Shown piece by piece: positions 1 to 12,555 of a DNA stretch of 64,000 nucleotides. The notes beneath the pieces were generated by a model. That model saw only the letters and a list, made by a program, of their open reading frames with translations. It searched no databases and had not been told where the DNA came from. The position numbers were made by a program, and so were the translations under genes. The stretch is from NCBI GenBank assembly GCA_033961575.1, contig CM066738.1, positions 99,907,478-99,971,477 on the forward strand. The letters run 5' to 3'. This stretch comes from Aselliscus stoliczkanus. Taxonomy: Eukaryota; Chordata; Mammalia; Chiroptera; Hipposideridae. How positions within the stretch are numbered: position 1 is the first letter of the stretch; every line of letters begins with the position of its first letter.

Positions 1-1814
1 GTTTGGCAGACAGAGACTGAGATGATACAGGCATGACATCTTGGTGCTGGTTTCTCTTCCAACCCACATCTCCAATCACTAAATCTTATTTTTCCCCCTC
101 AATCCTAGAGAAGTTCAGTCTCCTCTCCTCCCCCAGTCTAAGATGCCAAAGAATTTCATAGGCAAAGATAATTATGAATTGACCAATATTTCAATTGGTT
201 CTTTTCTTCATCCTTTGCTTTTCTCCAAGAAGGTGTTTCTCTGGACTGCAGAGAAAGAGCCTGGTCAATTTTTGTCATCCTTCCTGTTATTTCTTCCCAA
301 CTTTACATTTTATTAGTACAGGTACTGCAGATTCATTCTTGGTCAATGAATTCTTACTAGAGAAACTATCCTCCCACCAAAGTGAACGACCACACATTCC
401 AGGATCTTTTTTTTTTCCATTGATTTTTGTTCTCAGGATTGAGTCAGTCCTGGCGATTTTCTCCCTTTCAGCCCTGACCTCAGTTGTGTTGATGTTGGGG
501 TATTAAGAACACCTTTTAATTTCACATGCTGGCCTGTGGGGCTTGAATCCTTTCTTTCAATCTGTTGGTTACTTTACAGTTTTAAAATTGACTAAAATGA
601 GGGAAGGAAGGAAGAGGGACAGAGAAAAGAAGTTGCTCCAGCTCTATTTAAAGTTTTACAATGGAAAGAATACTCTGTAAGCCATGGCAAAATGGCTACA
701 GAGTGGTTAACTCGCCCTGTAAGAACCTATGTTCTGCCACATGACTTCTAAGGCAGCTCTTTCAGAAACCCATCCCTTGTGTAGAAATCCAGCTGTCTTT
801 TGGAGGTCTCTACCCAGATTCCAAGGTGACAAGAGAGCCAAGATTCACATGCATACCTCTTGCTCTATTTCCTTGCTCTTACAGACATGATCTCCAAGGA
901 AATTGTAGGGGAAAACTTTAAACTTTTATTTTTAGTCAATCCCGTTGACACCACCTCTCATAGTTAAAATCAGGAAAACACACCCCTAAAATGTATACTC
1001 CCTTCTGTTGTAAAAAAAAAAAAAGAAAATCCACATCCTAGTTAATCCATAGTCTTATTTTCTTTTCTGCCTGAGCTATATTTCCAAAGCATCTTATAAT
1101 CCAGATTTGGCCCCATCTCAGACGTGTTAAGTCAGACTCTGCTGATATATTGTCCAGGGATGATCAACAGGGTATTATGTTCAGTAGCTGTGCTGAAATC
1201 CTGGTGGGGTTAAGGATCACACACCATTAGCAAGGGGCTAGATCCCCCCTTGATAGGCTCCCAGTCCTTTGGAAAATTTCTTTGAATGTTAATTGCATTT
1301 TCAATTTTGCTCATTTCCCACCCTGATGTTTTGTCTGCAAAGTTGCTTACACTGGATTCTTTCTATTTTTATTCCTATCATTAAATGGTAGTGCTGTAAA
1401 TTCTGCAATTAATGTCAAATAAACTGCTTTCATTCATTGACCATGTGGCTCAGTGGGTTTCTTTCTCTCTTCCCGGAAAGGCTTAAGCATCTTTCCCTCT
1501 TATTGGATCCCCTGGTGGCTCCAGAAAGAACAGTAAAGTTGCTCTGCTTAGGAAGACTGCAACTTCTTACCTCTGACAGGATGCAAGGCATATTTTATAA
1601 TCAACAAATCTTTCACTCATGTTATCAATCACAAAAGGTTAGAGATGCCACCATAAAGATTGCCTTGTTCTTAACCCATTCAAACTTTAGAGATAACCTA
1701 TCCTAAGCTTATCCTTGTACAGATTTCATGTGAGGTCACACGTGGTAAGTTAAAATGAAGATTATGTTATTGTTACTGTATAGAACAATCAAGAAAAACA
1801 AATTTGGAGCCAGG
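1..1814. other. Unassigned AT-rich intergenic sequence
   Basis: No exon, RNA gene or recognisable repeat was found apart from an A run at about 1012-1025. In human the gene on this side of FECH is ONECUT2, but nothing here identifies its exons or UTR. Confidence 0.5.
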
Positions 1815-1900
1815 AGATCACATATGAAATCTAGGCTCTGCCACCAATTAGTTATATGGGTTTGAGCAAGTCATTTAACATTCTGGGCTTCAGTTTTGCC
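1815..1900 (+). repeat. MIR fragment
   Basis: CTAGGCTCTGCCACCAATTAG ... GAGCAAGTCATTTAAC ... GGGCTTCAGTTTTGCC is a MIR core. Confidence 0.7.
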
Positions 1901-2704
1901 AACAACGTTAGGTTGGGAAAGGTTATAACCTAAGTCTCCTTGATCTTTTGTCAAAATATTTTAAAGGTATTTATATTTTTGTTATAGGTCACATCTTAGC
2001 TTATTATTTTGTATCCACCAATCATGGAGAACTTGAATACCAAATAACATGCATGGCCTTTGATTCTAAGATGGAATCCTTCCTATCTGCAACTGACATC
2101 ATTCTTCCCCAAATGGCATGCTCTTACTTATTCAGACCCCTGGACAGAGAGGAGCATCTTAGAAAACAGTTGCATAAAATGATCATACCAACTCTAAACC
2201 AGATGATTACCAAAACCTCTTCCACCTTTGCTACCTTCTGCCTCTAATGATCCACCACTGTTACTCAGAAAGTGAAACAGTGGCTAGAGCTGGAAAATTT
2301 CAAGGCTAAGAGATCTCTGGTCTCAGTTTAGCCTCATCAGGACAGCAGAAACAAGAGAAATTTCATAGTCTAGGTGGGCCCCTTTGAATGAGCCTTTGAA
2401 TTGGGCTCACTGGAGGAAAATACTTTCTTCTTTGGGAAGCTTGTTGACATGAGGCCATTTATATACCTCTGGGTAAAGCCATTTGATGGTATGGAGTATC
2501 CTTTAGTCAAAACACCCAAAATGATTAGCCTCAGCCTTTGCAAATCCCTTCTTATTTTAATCTGCTTCCTGGATTCTTCCATCCTTAAATGGAGCTATTT
2601 TAAGAAGGGAAAGCTCTTGCAAAATTGAAACAAAAAGCAGGAATAAAATCCCTGTATACTCATCAAACATGAGGGAAAATCAGTCAGTCTGTTCACTCAG
2701 CATA

Positions 2705-2930
2705 ATTATTTCTGGAAGTAATGGCGGTAGCTAATACCGGAGCATGCACAATGCTGTCACCACCATAATCGTCCTTCTTTATGCTGCACAACAACTCTGT
2801 GCAGTAAGCTGGGGCAGGGATCACTGTGCCCTTCTCCCAAATAAGACAATCGGATGTAACCATCTAAGGATTAAGTGGTAGAACCCGTATTCAGACCCAG
2901 ACGTTAGAGTTGATCCCTTGTACCTGGGTG
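2705..2930 (-). repeat. MIR fragment, minus strand
   Basis: GCACAACAACTCTGTGCAGTA and GGTAGAACCCGTATTCAGACC follow the MIR layout in reverse orientation. Confidence 0.55.
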
Positions 2931-3078
2931 TTTAGGGTGCCTCATGGGAACCCAAGTTTAGTATGGCACACTTCCTCTGGCTGGAGAGATAAAACATATA
3001 CCATGAAATCACTCCTGCTGTAAGTCTTCACTGCTAGGTTCAAAATAAGTGACACAAACAAAAAATGCTAAGAGTCAG

Positions 3079-3508
3079 GCCGGCTGAGTGGCGCGTTGGT
3101 AAAGAGCTGGCTTGGGATGCCAGCGGCCCCAGTTCGGATCCCACATATGAGGGCCAGTGACACTGCCCTCTACAGCTAAGATGGTGAACAACAGCTCCAC
3201 CTGGAGCTGGGCTGCTGTGAGTGCCCGGGGACGGTGTAGGCAGTGGGCTGCCATAAGCTATGGTGAGTAGCTGGCAGCAAGCATGAGCGACTGGCAGCCA
3301 GTCTGAGCTGCCAAGAGCCGTTGTGAGCAGTCATCCAGAGGCCAGCGACCGATCTGCCTCACCTAAGAAGAGTGCAATAATGATACCAACATGGGCCAGT
3401 GAAGCAATGTCCTCCACAACTAGACTGAAGAACAAAAGGACAACTACTTGTCTGTTCCCCTTCCCCAATTCCCCAATAAAATCTTTAAAAGAAAAAAAAA
3501 AAAAAAAG
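3079..3508 (+). mobile_element. Long-form tRNA-derived SINE (about 430 bp)
   Basis: The head GCCGGCTGAGTGGCGCGTTGG and the B-box-like GTTCGGATCCCAC are followed by a long body (GCTAAGATGGTGAACAACAG...) and the tail TTCCCCAATAAAATCTTT plus poly(A). It is flanked by GCTAAGAGTCAG (3067-3078) and GCTAAGAGTTCAG (3509-3521), a target-site duplication with one indel. Confidence 0.88.
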
Positions 3509-3569
3509 GCTAAGAGTTCAGAAGAAGAGATCATGCCAAACTGGTCTGGTCCATAAAAGGCTTCTCTCG

Positions 3570-3667
3570 GGCAGGCCGAGTGGCACGGTGATTGGGCACT
3601 GGCTTGGGAAGCCAGCGGCCCCGGTTCAGGTCCCACATATGCGGGCCAGTGACACTGCCCTCAAAAA

Positions 3668-3698
<31 letters not shown>

Positions 3699-3703
3699 AA
3701 AGT
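3570..3703 (+). mobile_element. Short-form tRNA-derived SINE, perfect 17-bp duplication
   Basis: A head-only element with a tRNA-like A box and B box ends at GACACTGCCCTC and then runs into an AAAT repeat tail. It is flanked by perfect copies of ATAAAAGGCTTCTCTCG at 3553-3569 and 3704-3720, so insertion was probably recent. Confidence 0.93.
3664..3700 (+). repeat. (AAAT)n tail of SINE
   Basis: AAATAAAT repeats form the tail of the SINE at 3570-3703. A similar tail is at about 8012-8060. Confidence 0.9.
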
Positions 3704-3914
3704 ATAAAAGGCTTCTCTCGTCTCATTTAGATTTCCAATTACTCCATCTTATTAACAAGCCTAACTGAGCACAGATCAATGAGTGGCAAGTAATCTAGGT
3801 TTGAGGAGAGGATGACACCCCTCTCCCACATAGCTAACCTCAAAGGTGCAGGATGTTCTTCAGATTAGTAATATTTAGATGTCTGAGCCATGCTTCCATT
3901 TATACTTCTAGCTC

Positions 3915-4140
3915 TGATTTGGGAGAGAAACCAGGGTTTTGAGTCAGAAGGTTTGAGGTTACGCCTTTGGTCCACCCCTTACTAATATGTGTAAGACACG
4001 TATATTCTCTGAATTTCAGTTTTCTTATAAATTGGGAATAAGATATAACAATATGTTACTACCCTGCCTAGTTTATGAAGTTTGTATCAAGCAGTGTGAT
4101 ATATATGGACACGTGCTATTAAAGATAGCTACCATTTTAT
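3915..4140 (+). repeat. MIR, nearly full length
   Basis: TCTCTGAATTTCAGTTTTCTT, AAATTGGGAATAAGATATAAC and GTGCTATTAAAGATAGCTACC match the MIR core and 3' end. A VES-like SINE and an L1 end follow it. Confidence 0.75.
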
Positions 4141-4294
4141 TTATTTTTTAATTTTTTATTTTATTTTTTTTTTGGCTGAGCTATCCTGCCACCTGTTGGC
4201 AGCTCAGCTCGGGCTGGGCATCGAACTGCTGTTGCTCAGAGCTCAGCGCACACTCTTGAGCAAGCTCTTAACCACTGAGCCACTGGGCCAGCCC
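4141..4294 (-). mobile_element. VES-like SINE, truncated, minus strand
   Basis: A poly(T) start followed by the reverse complement of a GGGCTGGCCCAGTGGCTCAG-type tRNA head. Flanks AGATAGCTACCATTTTAT (4123-4140) and AGATAGCTACTATTTTAT (4296-4313) form an 18-bp duplication with one mismatch. It lies at the 3' end of a MIR. Confidence 0.85.
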
Positions 4295-4325
4295 TAGATA
4301 GCTACTATTTTATAAGAAGTCTGAG

Positions 4326-4533
4326 AATGGTGGTTATCAGAGGGAAAGGGGAGTAGCTGAAGGGAGGCCAAGAGGATAAATGAGGTTAAGTACATAGTAA
4401 CTAATGGGAAGAGACTAGACTGGGTGGTGAGCACACAGGTGAATGTACAGATGTTGTATTATGAAGTTGTACACTTGAAATTTATACAATGTTATCAACG
4501 TCACCTCAATAAATTTAATAAAATATTTTTAAA
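4326..4533 (+). mobile_element. 5'-truncated L1 3' end with target duplication
   Basis: GAATGGTGGTTATCAGAGGG to CCTCAATAAATTTAATAAAA is an L1 3' UTR end. AGAAGTCTGAG flanks both sides (4315-4325 and 4534-4544). It inserted into an old MIR. Confidence 0.82.
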
Positions 4534-4544
4534 AGAAGTCTGAG

Positions 4545-4625
4545 GCCCAGAGAGGTTCAGTAACTAGGTAACAAAGTAGTGGCACCAGGATTTGAACCCA
4601 GAACTGTCAGCTTCAAAACCCACCT
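4545..4625 (-). repeat. MIR fragment beyond the L1 insertion, minus strand
   Basis: GCCCAGAGAGGTTCAGTAACT ... GGATTTGAACCCAGAACTG is the reverse MIR core. The L1 at 4326-4533 inserted within this element. Confidence 0.65.
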
Positions 4626-5839
4626 GAAATTACATGAAGTGCTGATTAAACATGGATTCCCCAAGTGAAAGGAGACAGCCATGTCATGACACCTGGGGCC
4701 ATATCTCTGAATACCAAGTCATTTGGTATTACTCAATAGTTAGCCTAGACATATAACTAGTAGTAAAATAAACTTGCTTGTTCTTCTCTGAAAGAACTAT
4801 TCATAAAAATTATCATGAACTGACTATGCCACTTTGGCCATGCACATGTTTAGGTTTTTTCTGATAGCTGATAGTAGCTACCCAACAGCTTTGAAGTGGA
4901 AAAAAGTTACCCACTTCCCCCAAACTCCCGGCCAGATTTTTTAAAAAGTGAGTCCAAGGTCAAATACTGCCACATACAGACTTTTAACAAATTCTACTTA
5001 GCAAATCAGGCACAATGCTATTCATACTGTTTGCTGTATAAGCTCACTGCAGTCTGAACTCTTGGTCCTACTGGGGGCTCCAGAGAGACCCGGCGACCTT
5101 CCACAGGCAGGCTTGTGTTAGCCCTCGGGAAGCATCAGACAACAGGCAACCTCCTAAATCAAGACAGAACACAGGAACTTTTGGGGCTCAGACCTCCTGT
5201 GCATTCCCTGAAGGTGTAGGCTAAAGGCTGCACTGGATTCTTACGCCCTGTGTGTGCGTAAGGGGAGGGTGGGAGGGGTTCTCCAACCCCTCATCTTAAA
5301 TACACGTAATCTAACTCATCACCAAATTCCATTTGTCACAATTCTCCTAATTGATAGGCTACTATTTTCACCATTAAAACTCCACTTCCGGCATTCAGTA
5401 TGCTAATGAATTAGTGGAGCATGGTGATGACTGAGATGGAGATTGCTAAGGCCCGGGATTGAATGGTGGCTGCCCTTCGGAAATGATGTTCACTGAACAC
5501 CCAGGGCACACACCCCTGCTTAGGACAACTTCCTACCCCCCAGATTGAAGCTTGAATAAACTGACACACCTATTACACCAAACTACCTATGCTAAGGTCT
5601 GTTAAAATAAGTCACAGTCATTACAAAAAAAGTTCATGTTTTATCTACATCCTGTTAGAAAAGATTGGCGAGCATATGTTAATTTTAAGATAAATAACAA
5701 CACTTTACATTTTAAAAAATACTTTTCTATTCATTCTTTTTTCATCTCATTTTTCCCTGCGACCTAGCTGCAGGTATTTTTCTTATTCCCACTGAGTAAT
5801 TAAGCACAGAGTTTAAATCCTTTTTCCATACTCATCTTA
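4626..5839. other. Unassigned intergenic sequence
   Basis: No gene or confident repeat seen. Confidence 0.5.
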
Positions 5840-6060
5840 TAATACCAGTTTACATGGATGAATATTTACAGTATGCCAGACATTGGGCTACATACTTTAA
5901 CATGGTTTATCTCATCTGGTTCTCCCAGCTACCTTCTGAGGCAAGTACTACATTATCTCCACCTTACAGGTAAAGGAACTAGTGTTTAGAGAGATCAAGT
6001 AACCTGCTGCAGGTTCCACACCAGGCAGCCTGACTCCAGGGCTAAGCCCTGATGTGCGTA
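5840..6060 (-). repeat. MIR, minus strand
   Basis: TATGCCAGACATTGGGCTACA, GGTTTATCTCATCTGG, CTTACAGGTAAAGGAACTAG and AACCTGCTGCAGGTTCCACA follow the reverse MIR layout. Confidence 0.72.
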
Positions 6061-7194
6061 GCATTTCCTTTCCATTAATGGCAGAGCTTAGACTCGTTCT
6101 CACAGCTTGCTTGGGACGCCTGCTCCTGTGTTCTTACAACAGGAGGTCCTGATTGCTAAGCAGCAGAGACGGGCAGAAGTGAAGCTTAAACAGTTCCAGT
6201 GCCCTTCCAACACCTCCACAAAACGTGCTCACAGCTGTGATGCGGACAGCTTGCTCACATTTCCGTCTTCACGTCGCCCTTGGGAGCTCCATCCAGGACA
6301 TGTGTGTGGGGCTTCGCAAACCACACAGCAACAGACAGACGGGCAGGTAAGATTTCACTCTTGACTGTGTGTACTCGAAATGCCCACAAAAATTAATTTT
6401 TAAAGGTACTAAGAGTTGCAAAATTGAAACCACAAAGAAGGTACCTGGTTGGTGTGAACCAGTGGCTACTAACACATCTCCTGACAATTATTTTTGAGTA
6501 CCCTCCTTTGAGCTACAAATGGTCCTCAGTGTCATCTTTAGCATTGCTGCTGTCATGGTTACCTTCACCATTCTGATTGGACGCTCAGGAGAGCCATAAA
6601 TAACTCTCCCACCTTCTGGCTGGGCCTCAGCTTGCTCAGCATTCTAGGGCGCTGGGAAAGGCAGTCACAAGTGTGGGTCCCGGCACACCTGAGCAGCGGG
6701 GTTAGAGTGGCCCGCCTCTACCCATGGGGCAGAACAGAAGGCGAGAGGTCCCAGGTCCTTGTCCTCAATGAGCTGAGCTGGGACAGTTCCTGGCTCATTG
6801 TACCAAAGGTGCACTTGGTCTCACCTCAGAGAAGTAGCCGCGTCTTCCAGACCAAAGCCAGCCATGCAGTACCCAGGGTTAAGCCATGCATAGGCATTCC
6901 TTTCTGGGGCAGAAAGAATACGGCTGCCCTTCCCACATGCTGCACAGTGGAAAGCCTCCTGCGCACACACAGTGGACAGTAGCCTTTTTGGCCTGGGATA
7001 GGAATGGCGCTGACTGCTCTGGCGCTGGTGCCTGAAAGCCCACCATGCACAATGTATTCTTTTGGATTAAATATTGCCCTCCTTGGTTATTCATTTCTGT
7101 TGATTTACTTTCTCCTGAAGGCCCATCTCTGTATATTTGTTTGTTTATTTATTTATATGTTCATTCATTCCCTTTTATCTTTGACCTCTATACC
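6061..7194. other. Unassigned intergenic sequence
   Basis: Several short frames overlap here on both strands (6107-7267). None has a recognisable domain or splice context. GC content is moderate. Confidence 0.45.
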
Positions 7195-7395
7195 AGCCAG
7201 GGGCGATTCTCAGCCAGGGATGATTTCCCTTCAGGGGGCACCTGGCAATGTCTGGAGATATTACTGAGTCTCACAACAGGGAGGGAAGGGGCTACCAGTG
7301 GGTGGAGGCCAGGGATACTGCTAAACACCCCAAAAGGCACACGACAGCCCCACAGCAAACAATCGTCCAGCCCCTAATTGTCAGCAGTACCAAGA
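7195..7395 (+). mobile_element. MER20-like hAT transposon remnant
   Basis: GGCACCTGGCAATGTCTGGAG, GAGGCCAGGGATACTGCTAA and GACAGCCCCACAGCAAACAA match the recalled MER20 pattern. It is non-autonomous and old. Confidence 0.75.
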
Positions 7396-7399
7396 ATGG

Positions 7400-7900
7400 G
7401 GCGCTCTGCTCTGTCCCCATTCCCTTCCCTCAGAGCAACATACCATTTCCCTTGTATGTGTTCATATGTAATGTGTATTGTTGGGTGCACGCTATTTTTA
7501 ATTTATGTAAATGATATTGTACTAGAGATCTCATTCTGTTTCTTACAGTTTTCACTCATTACCCAATTTTTAAGGTCGATTTATATTGTGTGTATACTCT
7601 GATGCATTGCTTCTAAGTGCTGCATAAAAATCCACAGAGTGCACCGCCGCATCTTACCCATGCAGCACCCCCAGCGAGGGACCCCCCGTTTGCCTCCAGC
7701 TTCCTACCACAATAAACAGTCCTGCAGTGGACATCCTTGTGCATGGCCCTGTGTGAGAATGTCTGCCGGTAACTACCAGGAATGTTAATTGCTGGCTATC
7801 AGGTATGCGTATAGTTTACCTGACCAAGGGTGGGCAAACAGCTGTCTAGAAAGGTTACCCCAATCCACACACACCAACAGTGAGTGAGCCTTCCTGGACT
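7400..7900 (-). mobile_element. Old L1 fragment, antisense
   Basis: Phrases such as CCACAATAAACAGTCCTGCAG, GTGGACATCCTTGTGCATGG and CACACACCAACAGTGAGTGA resemble the complement of L1 ORF2/3' UTR sequence. Edges are approximate. Confidence 0.55.
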
Positions 7901-7923
7901 CGTCATTTAAAAGGAATTCTCTT

Positions 7924-8014
7924 GGGCCGACAGAGTGGCGCGGTGGTTAAGCACTGGCTTGGGAAGCCAGCGGCCCCAGTTCGGTCCCACATATGAGGGC
8001 ACTGCCCTCAAAAA

Positions 8015-8057
<43 letters not shown>

Positions 8058-8064
8058 GTAAGTA
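7924..8064 (+). mobile_element. Short-form tRNA-derived SINE
   Basis: GGGCCGACAGAGTGGCGCGG head, a B-box-like motif and a long AAATAAAT tail. Imperfect flanks AAAAGGAATTCTCT and AAAAGCTATTCTCT suggest the target duplication. Confidence 0.88.
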
Positions 8065-10449
8065 AAAGCTATTCTCTGAAAATGCACCTCACCTGTGCAC
8101 AAGTTAGCATATACAATCACCATTAGATGTAGGATGAGGTCGGTTCAGCCGACCATCTTCCTTTTGGGAAGTAACTTAACTGGCCCCGATGGCCTGGGAT
8201 GGGAAGGCTGCAAGCAGAGAAAGCAAACCAGATGGGGAAGTGAGAAGACCCAAAGACAGACTTCCACCCCAGGAAACTTTCCATCGCTCATGAACTTTCT
8301 ACTGCCCATTTGGGTGGGCTGTTTGATATCTTCTCTTATTAAACATGTTTTCTTAACTTTTGAGATCATTTCAACCTGAATGGTGCTTCCTTTTTCCACA
8401 AACAGCTTCAAGCATAAATCAAGAAGAATGACCTAGAGAAACAGAAGCCCATTGGAGTCCAGACTCTTGTGAAGTGCGGCTACTCATGCTTCCTTAGTCA
8501 TTCAGCGGGCCCACGGGGCACAGGGATCAATAAAGTGATATAGCCACAAATAACAGATGCCTATCAGCAATATATGAGCAAAGAGTGTTTAAAAGCAACT
8601 TTTAAAGGAGATTCAGTAACATTCCACACTAAAGCTGGCCATCTCCAATGTCCCGAAGTTAGTCCATTCCAGTGGAGCTAGCAAGTGGTACACAATGAGC
8701 ATTATCAGTCGGGCAGAGGGGACAAAGCAGACCAGCTAGGGATGGCAGAGGGGCTTCCAGCCAGCAGAGAGCTCCCAGGAGGGTATTATGCTCCCAATGG
8801 CAATGCTGTAGAGGGTCAAATGAACCTCTATAGGAGGATAGGGACCAAATCTTCTTTAGAATAAGCAGCCCTTTCAGGTAAGAAAAGGGATTCTGCAAAA
8901 ATTCCAAGTTACATTCTAGTGACTTTTTCCCCACAAAACAAGGGCTAGCTGCTAGATTATTCCTTTTCACCCACTCCCATGTGTCATTTCACCCACTCCC
9001 AAGTGCCATTCTCATCACATTAAACCAAAGCTTTATATTCTCATGACTTAGCACTGTTGATGTTGAACTTGATCACCTGGCTGAGGTAGTGTTTGTCAGT
9101 TTTCGCCACTGGAAAGTTACTCTTTTCCCCCTTTCCATGCCATATACTTTGAAGGGAAGTCACTACATGTACTTAAGCCCACACTTAAGGAGTGGGGTTC
9201 CTTTCTCATTACCCACTCCCTGCTCCCAGTTTCCCATCTTTTCAGAATCTCCAGCTCAGCACAATTCTAGACTAAGGGCCAAGAGCCCATCTGCAGTGAT
9301 ACAGGGCTGCAACAACCTAATTCCTTCCTTTGTCCAGCCTTTCCTAGCTTGGACTTGGGAGAAGCCGCCTGCGCTCTGGGAAAGTTACCTGTGTCTATTC
9401 GCCTCCCATTACAACATCAACAACAGTCCCAGAGTTCCCAGGAAAGTTCCAACCTCAGCTGTTTGATACAGCAATACGGCATCCCCTAAATATGTTTTAA
9501 TCCTCAACGCAGGAGAAAAACACACCAACAAAAAGACAGTCATCAGTTCAATAACACATAGGAACACACTCTTATACACACAGCACGTATGCAGAACAGG
9601 CCCTCAGCAAAATCCTGAAAAAGGTGGAATTTATCTTTGATGTCCCCAGAGGTCTCCCCATGTCTCAGACTGTCCCCAAAAGCCCCCAATCCTCGTACTG
9701 AGAGCCCCGTCCTGATCTGCTCTCCACTAGATCTCTTGCCTCCCCTTCCTCCTAAGCCAGGATACCATCACAAGCTAATTAGCAGCTAGCCTTGCAAAAC
9801 TGTATCCAGGATAGGAAGGGTGGGATGGAGACACCCAAGTCTCTCCTGGGGAGGAAAGAGGACATGGAGGATGGATTGGCAAAAACAGTGATTTTTAATC
9901 CATGTACCTGTCATTTCCTGAGAACTTTGAAAGTTACCTATCTCTGTGCTTTCAACCTATAGAAAATGCAATCATTATTTAACTGAAAAATTGATTCTGC
10001 CTCTAGGTGTTTCTACTTAGCCAGGGGATGCAAAGGAGGCTTAGATGAGCACTTCTATCACTTCCTCTCCGGGCCTGATTAAGGTAGCCTGTGCTGCCCG
10101 ATTACCCCATTCTTTTACACAGCTTCTCACCTTGCTAATCAAACTCCATTTTGGAAATTCTAGTCGCTTCTCAGAAATTTGGGAAGCTGCTTTCTCCCTG
10201 TGTAAAGTTTTAGAAAAAAAGTTTATTTTCCCCTCTAGGCTTAATTTTACTTAGCTGAAGTCATTGGAGACAGCATGCACTTTGCATTTTTATCAGGTTG
10301 CTTTCGAATATACTGGCACTGTGCTTGAATTTCAATGGCTGTGGTCAATGATTTGCAATAGGGAGTATCAAAAATGCCCACTCCCAGAGCTTTCCTGTTG
10401 GTAAAAGTCCAGACAGCACAGCATTTACTGTCTTTTTAGTCTCGAGTAC
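8065..10449. other. Unassigned intergenic sequence
   Basis: No gene seen. A 125-codon plus-strand frame (9089-9466) has no recognised homology and looks like chance. Confidence 0.45.
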
Positions 10450-10690
10450 ATCGTCTCTTTATTCCTTGTGCAAATAATTATGAGCACTCTTATTTGGGCC
10501 CAGCATCTACGTTAGCAACCAAAAGCACACAAAAAAGCAAGTCACTTTCCTCCAGAATCTCATAATCCAATGGGGAGTCCAGGTACAAAATATAGTTAAA
10601 TAACATTATCAAGTAATATGAATGCATTTTAGACAAAACTCTAAGCTGTACTAATGGGGCTCTATACTCAAATTCCAACGTTTGTGTCTG
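10450..10690 (-). repeat. L2 fragment, minus strand
   Basis: TATGAGCACTCTTATTTGGGC, CTCATAATCCAATGGGGAGTC and AATATAGTTAAATAACATT resemble the reverse of the L2 3' end. Confidence 0.55.
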
Positions 10691-10829
10691 GGAAGGGGGG
10701 GGTGTTCCCCACACATCCAATGACAAGCAAGCAGTTCTCTGACACCAACTGTGTGTCCTACAATTTAACTCAATTCTGAAACTACTTACTGGAGATAACA
10801 TCAGATTCCACAGGTTAAGGGTTCAGTCC

Positions 10830-11455
10830 TACAAGACTGCCCCCAACCTCACTTGAGACTCCACTCACAACACACGGTCACCACCTATGCTCTGACTGAC
10901 CAACTATGACTGCAGGTTCCCACATTCCCCCTCTTTGGGCTCAGTTAAGTTGCTAGAGTGGCTCACAGAATTCAAGAAAAAAAATATATTTTACTTACTA
11001 GACTCGGGAACAGCCAGATGGAAGAGGTGCAGGAGGCAAAGCATAGGGAAGGGTGCAGAGCTTTCATGCTCTCTCCTGGTGTGCCACCATCTCCCGAACT
11101 CCTGTGTTCACCAGCCCAGAAGCTCTCAGCACCCTTTCCTTTCGAGTTTTTATGGATGCTTCTTCACCTAGGCATGATTGAGTAAATCACCAGCCATTGG
11201 CGATTGAACTCCAACTCTAGCCCCTCTCTCCTCCCAGGGGGTGGGACTGAAAGTTCTAACTTTCTAATCACCTGGTTGATTCTCCTAGCAACCAACCCCC
11301 ATCCCTAGGTGCTCTCCGAAAAATCACCTTATTAACATAACATAAGAGACACCTTACCTTTAAGCTCTCACCATTTAGGAAATTGCAAGGGATTTAGGAG
11401 TTCTGTGCCAGAGCCCCGGAAGAAGACCAAATACATAAATCACACTATCACATGT
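10830..11455. mobile_element. Old ERV LTR-like segment, family uncertain
   Basis: GTTGCTAGAGTGGCTCACAGA, GAAGCTCTCAGCACC, CACCTAGGCATGATTGAGTAAATC, GGTTGATTCTCCTAGCAACCA and GGAGTTCTGTGCCAGAG resemble a known ancient mammalian LTR, whose family name I cannot state with confidence. No gag, pol or env remnant is seen next to it. Edges and orientation are approximate. Confidence 0.55.
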
Positions 11456-12219
11456 TCACAACTAGAGTAATCAACCTGATTGATAAAACGCTCACTCCAA
11501 CAGTACTGCCGTGGTCCAAATGTGTTGGGATAGTTTGTGTGTCTCATTCCAGGGCTAGTTTAACAATCACTAAAGAAAATCAACTTCTCTACTTCAACGT
11601 TAGGGCTTGGGTTTCGTGGTTGTTTTCACTTTTATAGCTTCCTATTTGATCACCCACTACCTTTAGCAGATTTGACTAGGAATGACTTTAAACTACAATA
11701 AAAAATAATATCTATTCTCAAAGGAGTTTTATCAACTTATTTTTTCTTTTAATCTATTAGCCTCCTACCATCTTGATTTCCTTTCCTATCCAGTCTACGG
11801 CACTGAACTCCAGTGAAACTCTTGCCAAGTCCTTCAACTCCTCCGCCTCTGCTGGCTTCCGTTCCACATACCTGCACATACCCCAGCCGGGAATCTTTCT
11901 CTCTGCCTGTGCTCCACGCCCGAGCCCTCAGGCTCAAGGCAAAAACCACAGAGCCGAGCACTTGGTGCCACACACATAATATGGGCAAAAACATTTCTCC
12001 AATGTTTTAGGATAAAGTCCAAAGTCTTTAGCAGGTATTTCAAGGCATTTTGGGGGTTTTTGTTTGTTTGTTTGTCTTTTTAAGTTTTTTAATGCTTTTT
12101 GGATTTAAGTCATTATTTTAAAAGTCTTTGCCATGACAACATTATTAATAAATTTTCTAATGTTTTCTTCAAGGACTTATAGTTTCATGATCTGAAATCT
12201 GTTTACCTATCTTCACCTC

Positions 12220-12555
12220 TTACCATCCCCCCTCCCACCCTAGAGCCCAGTCTTAGAGAGCCTCTCACAGTTAAACGGCTCTATCCACTTTTTTGCCCTT
12301 AGTCCTTTACACACTCTCTCCCTTCTTTCTGAAATACCTTTCTTTGGCTGATGAACTCCTACTTGCTTTTTAAGATACATGTCTAGATTGGGTGTCTGCT
12401 ATGTACCTCCATGTTGGACTGTACTTCTACCAGCCTGAGACCTACCCCACAATTTTCTATCTTCCTCATTGCCTATGAGCTGCTTGGAAGCAAGGGCTGA
12501 ACCTTATTCATTTGTGTGTCACCAGCATCTTATCTTGGACATAGTGGGACATAAG
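12220..12555 (+). repeat. L2 3' fragment
   Basis: GAACTCCTACTTGCTTTTTAA, TGAGCTGCTTGGAAGCAAGGG, CCTTATTCATTTGTGTGTCAC and CTTGGACATAGTGGGACATAA follow the 3' end of L2. The sequence around 11995-12050 may belong to the same element. Confidence 0.6.

Noticed and set aside
1..3000. Possible ONECUT2 3' UTR at the left edge
   Set aside because: Suggested only by human gene order. No coding match, poly(A) signal pattern or conserved segment could be tied to that gene.
3079..3180. True tRNA gene from the tRNA-like head
   Set aside because: The head has A- and B-box-like motifs but continues into a SINE body with target duplications and recurs many times, so it is a retroposon and not a tRNA gene.
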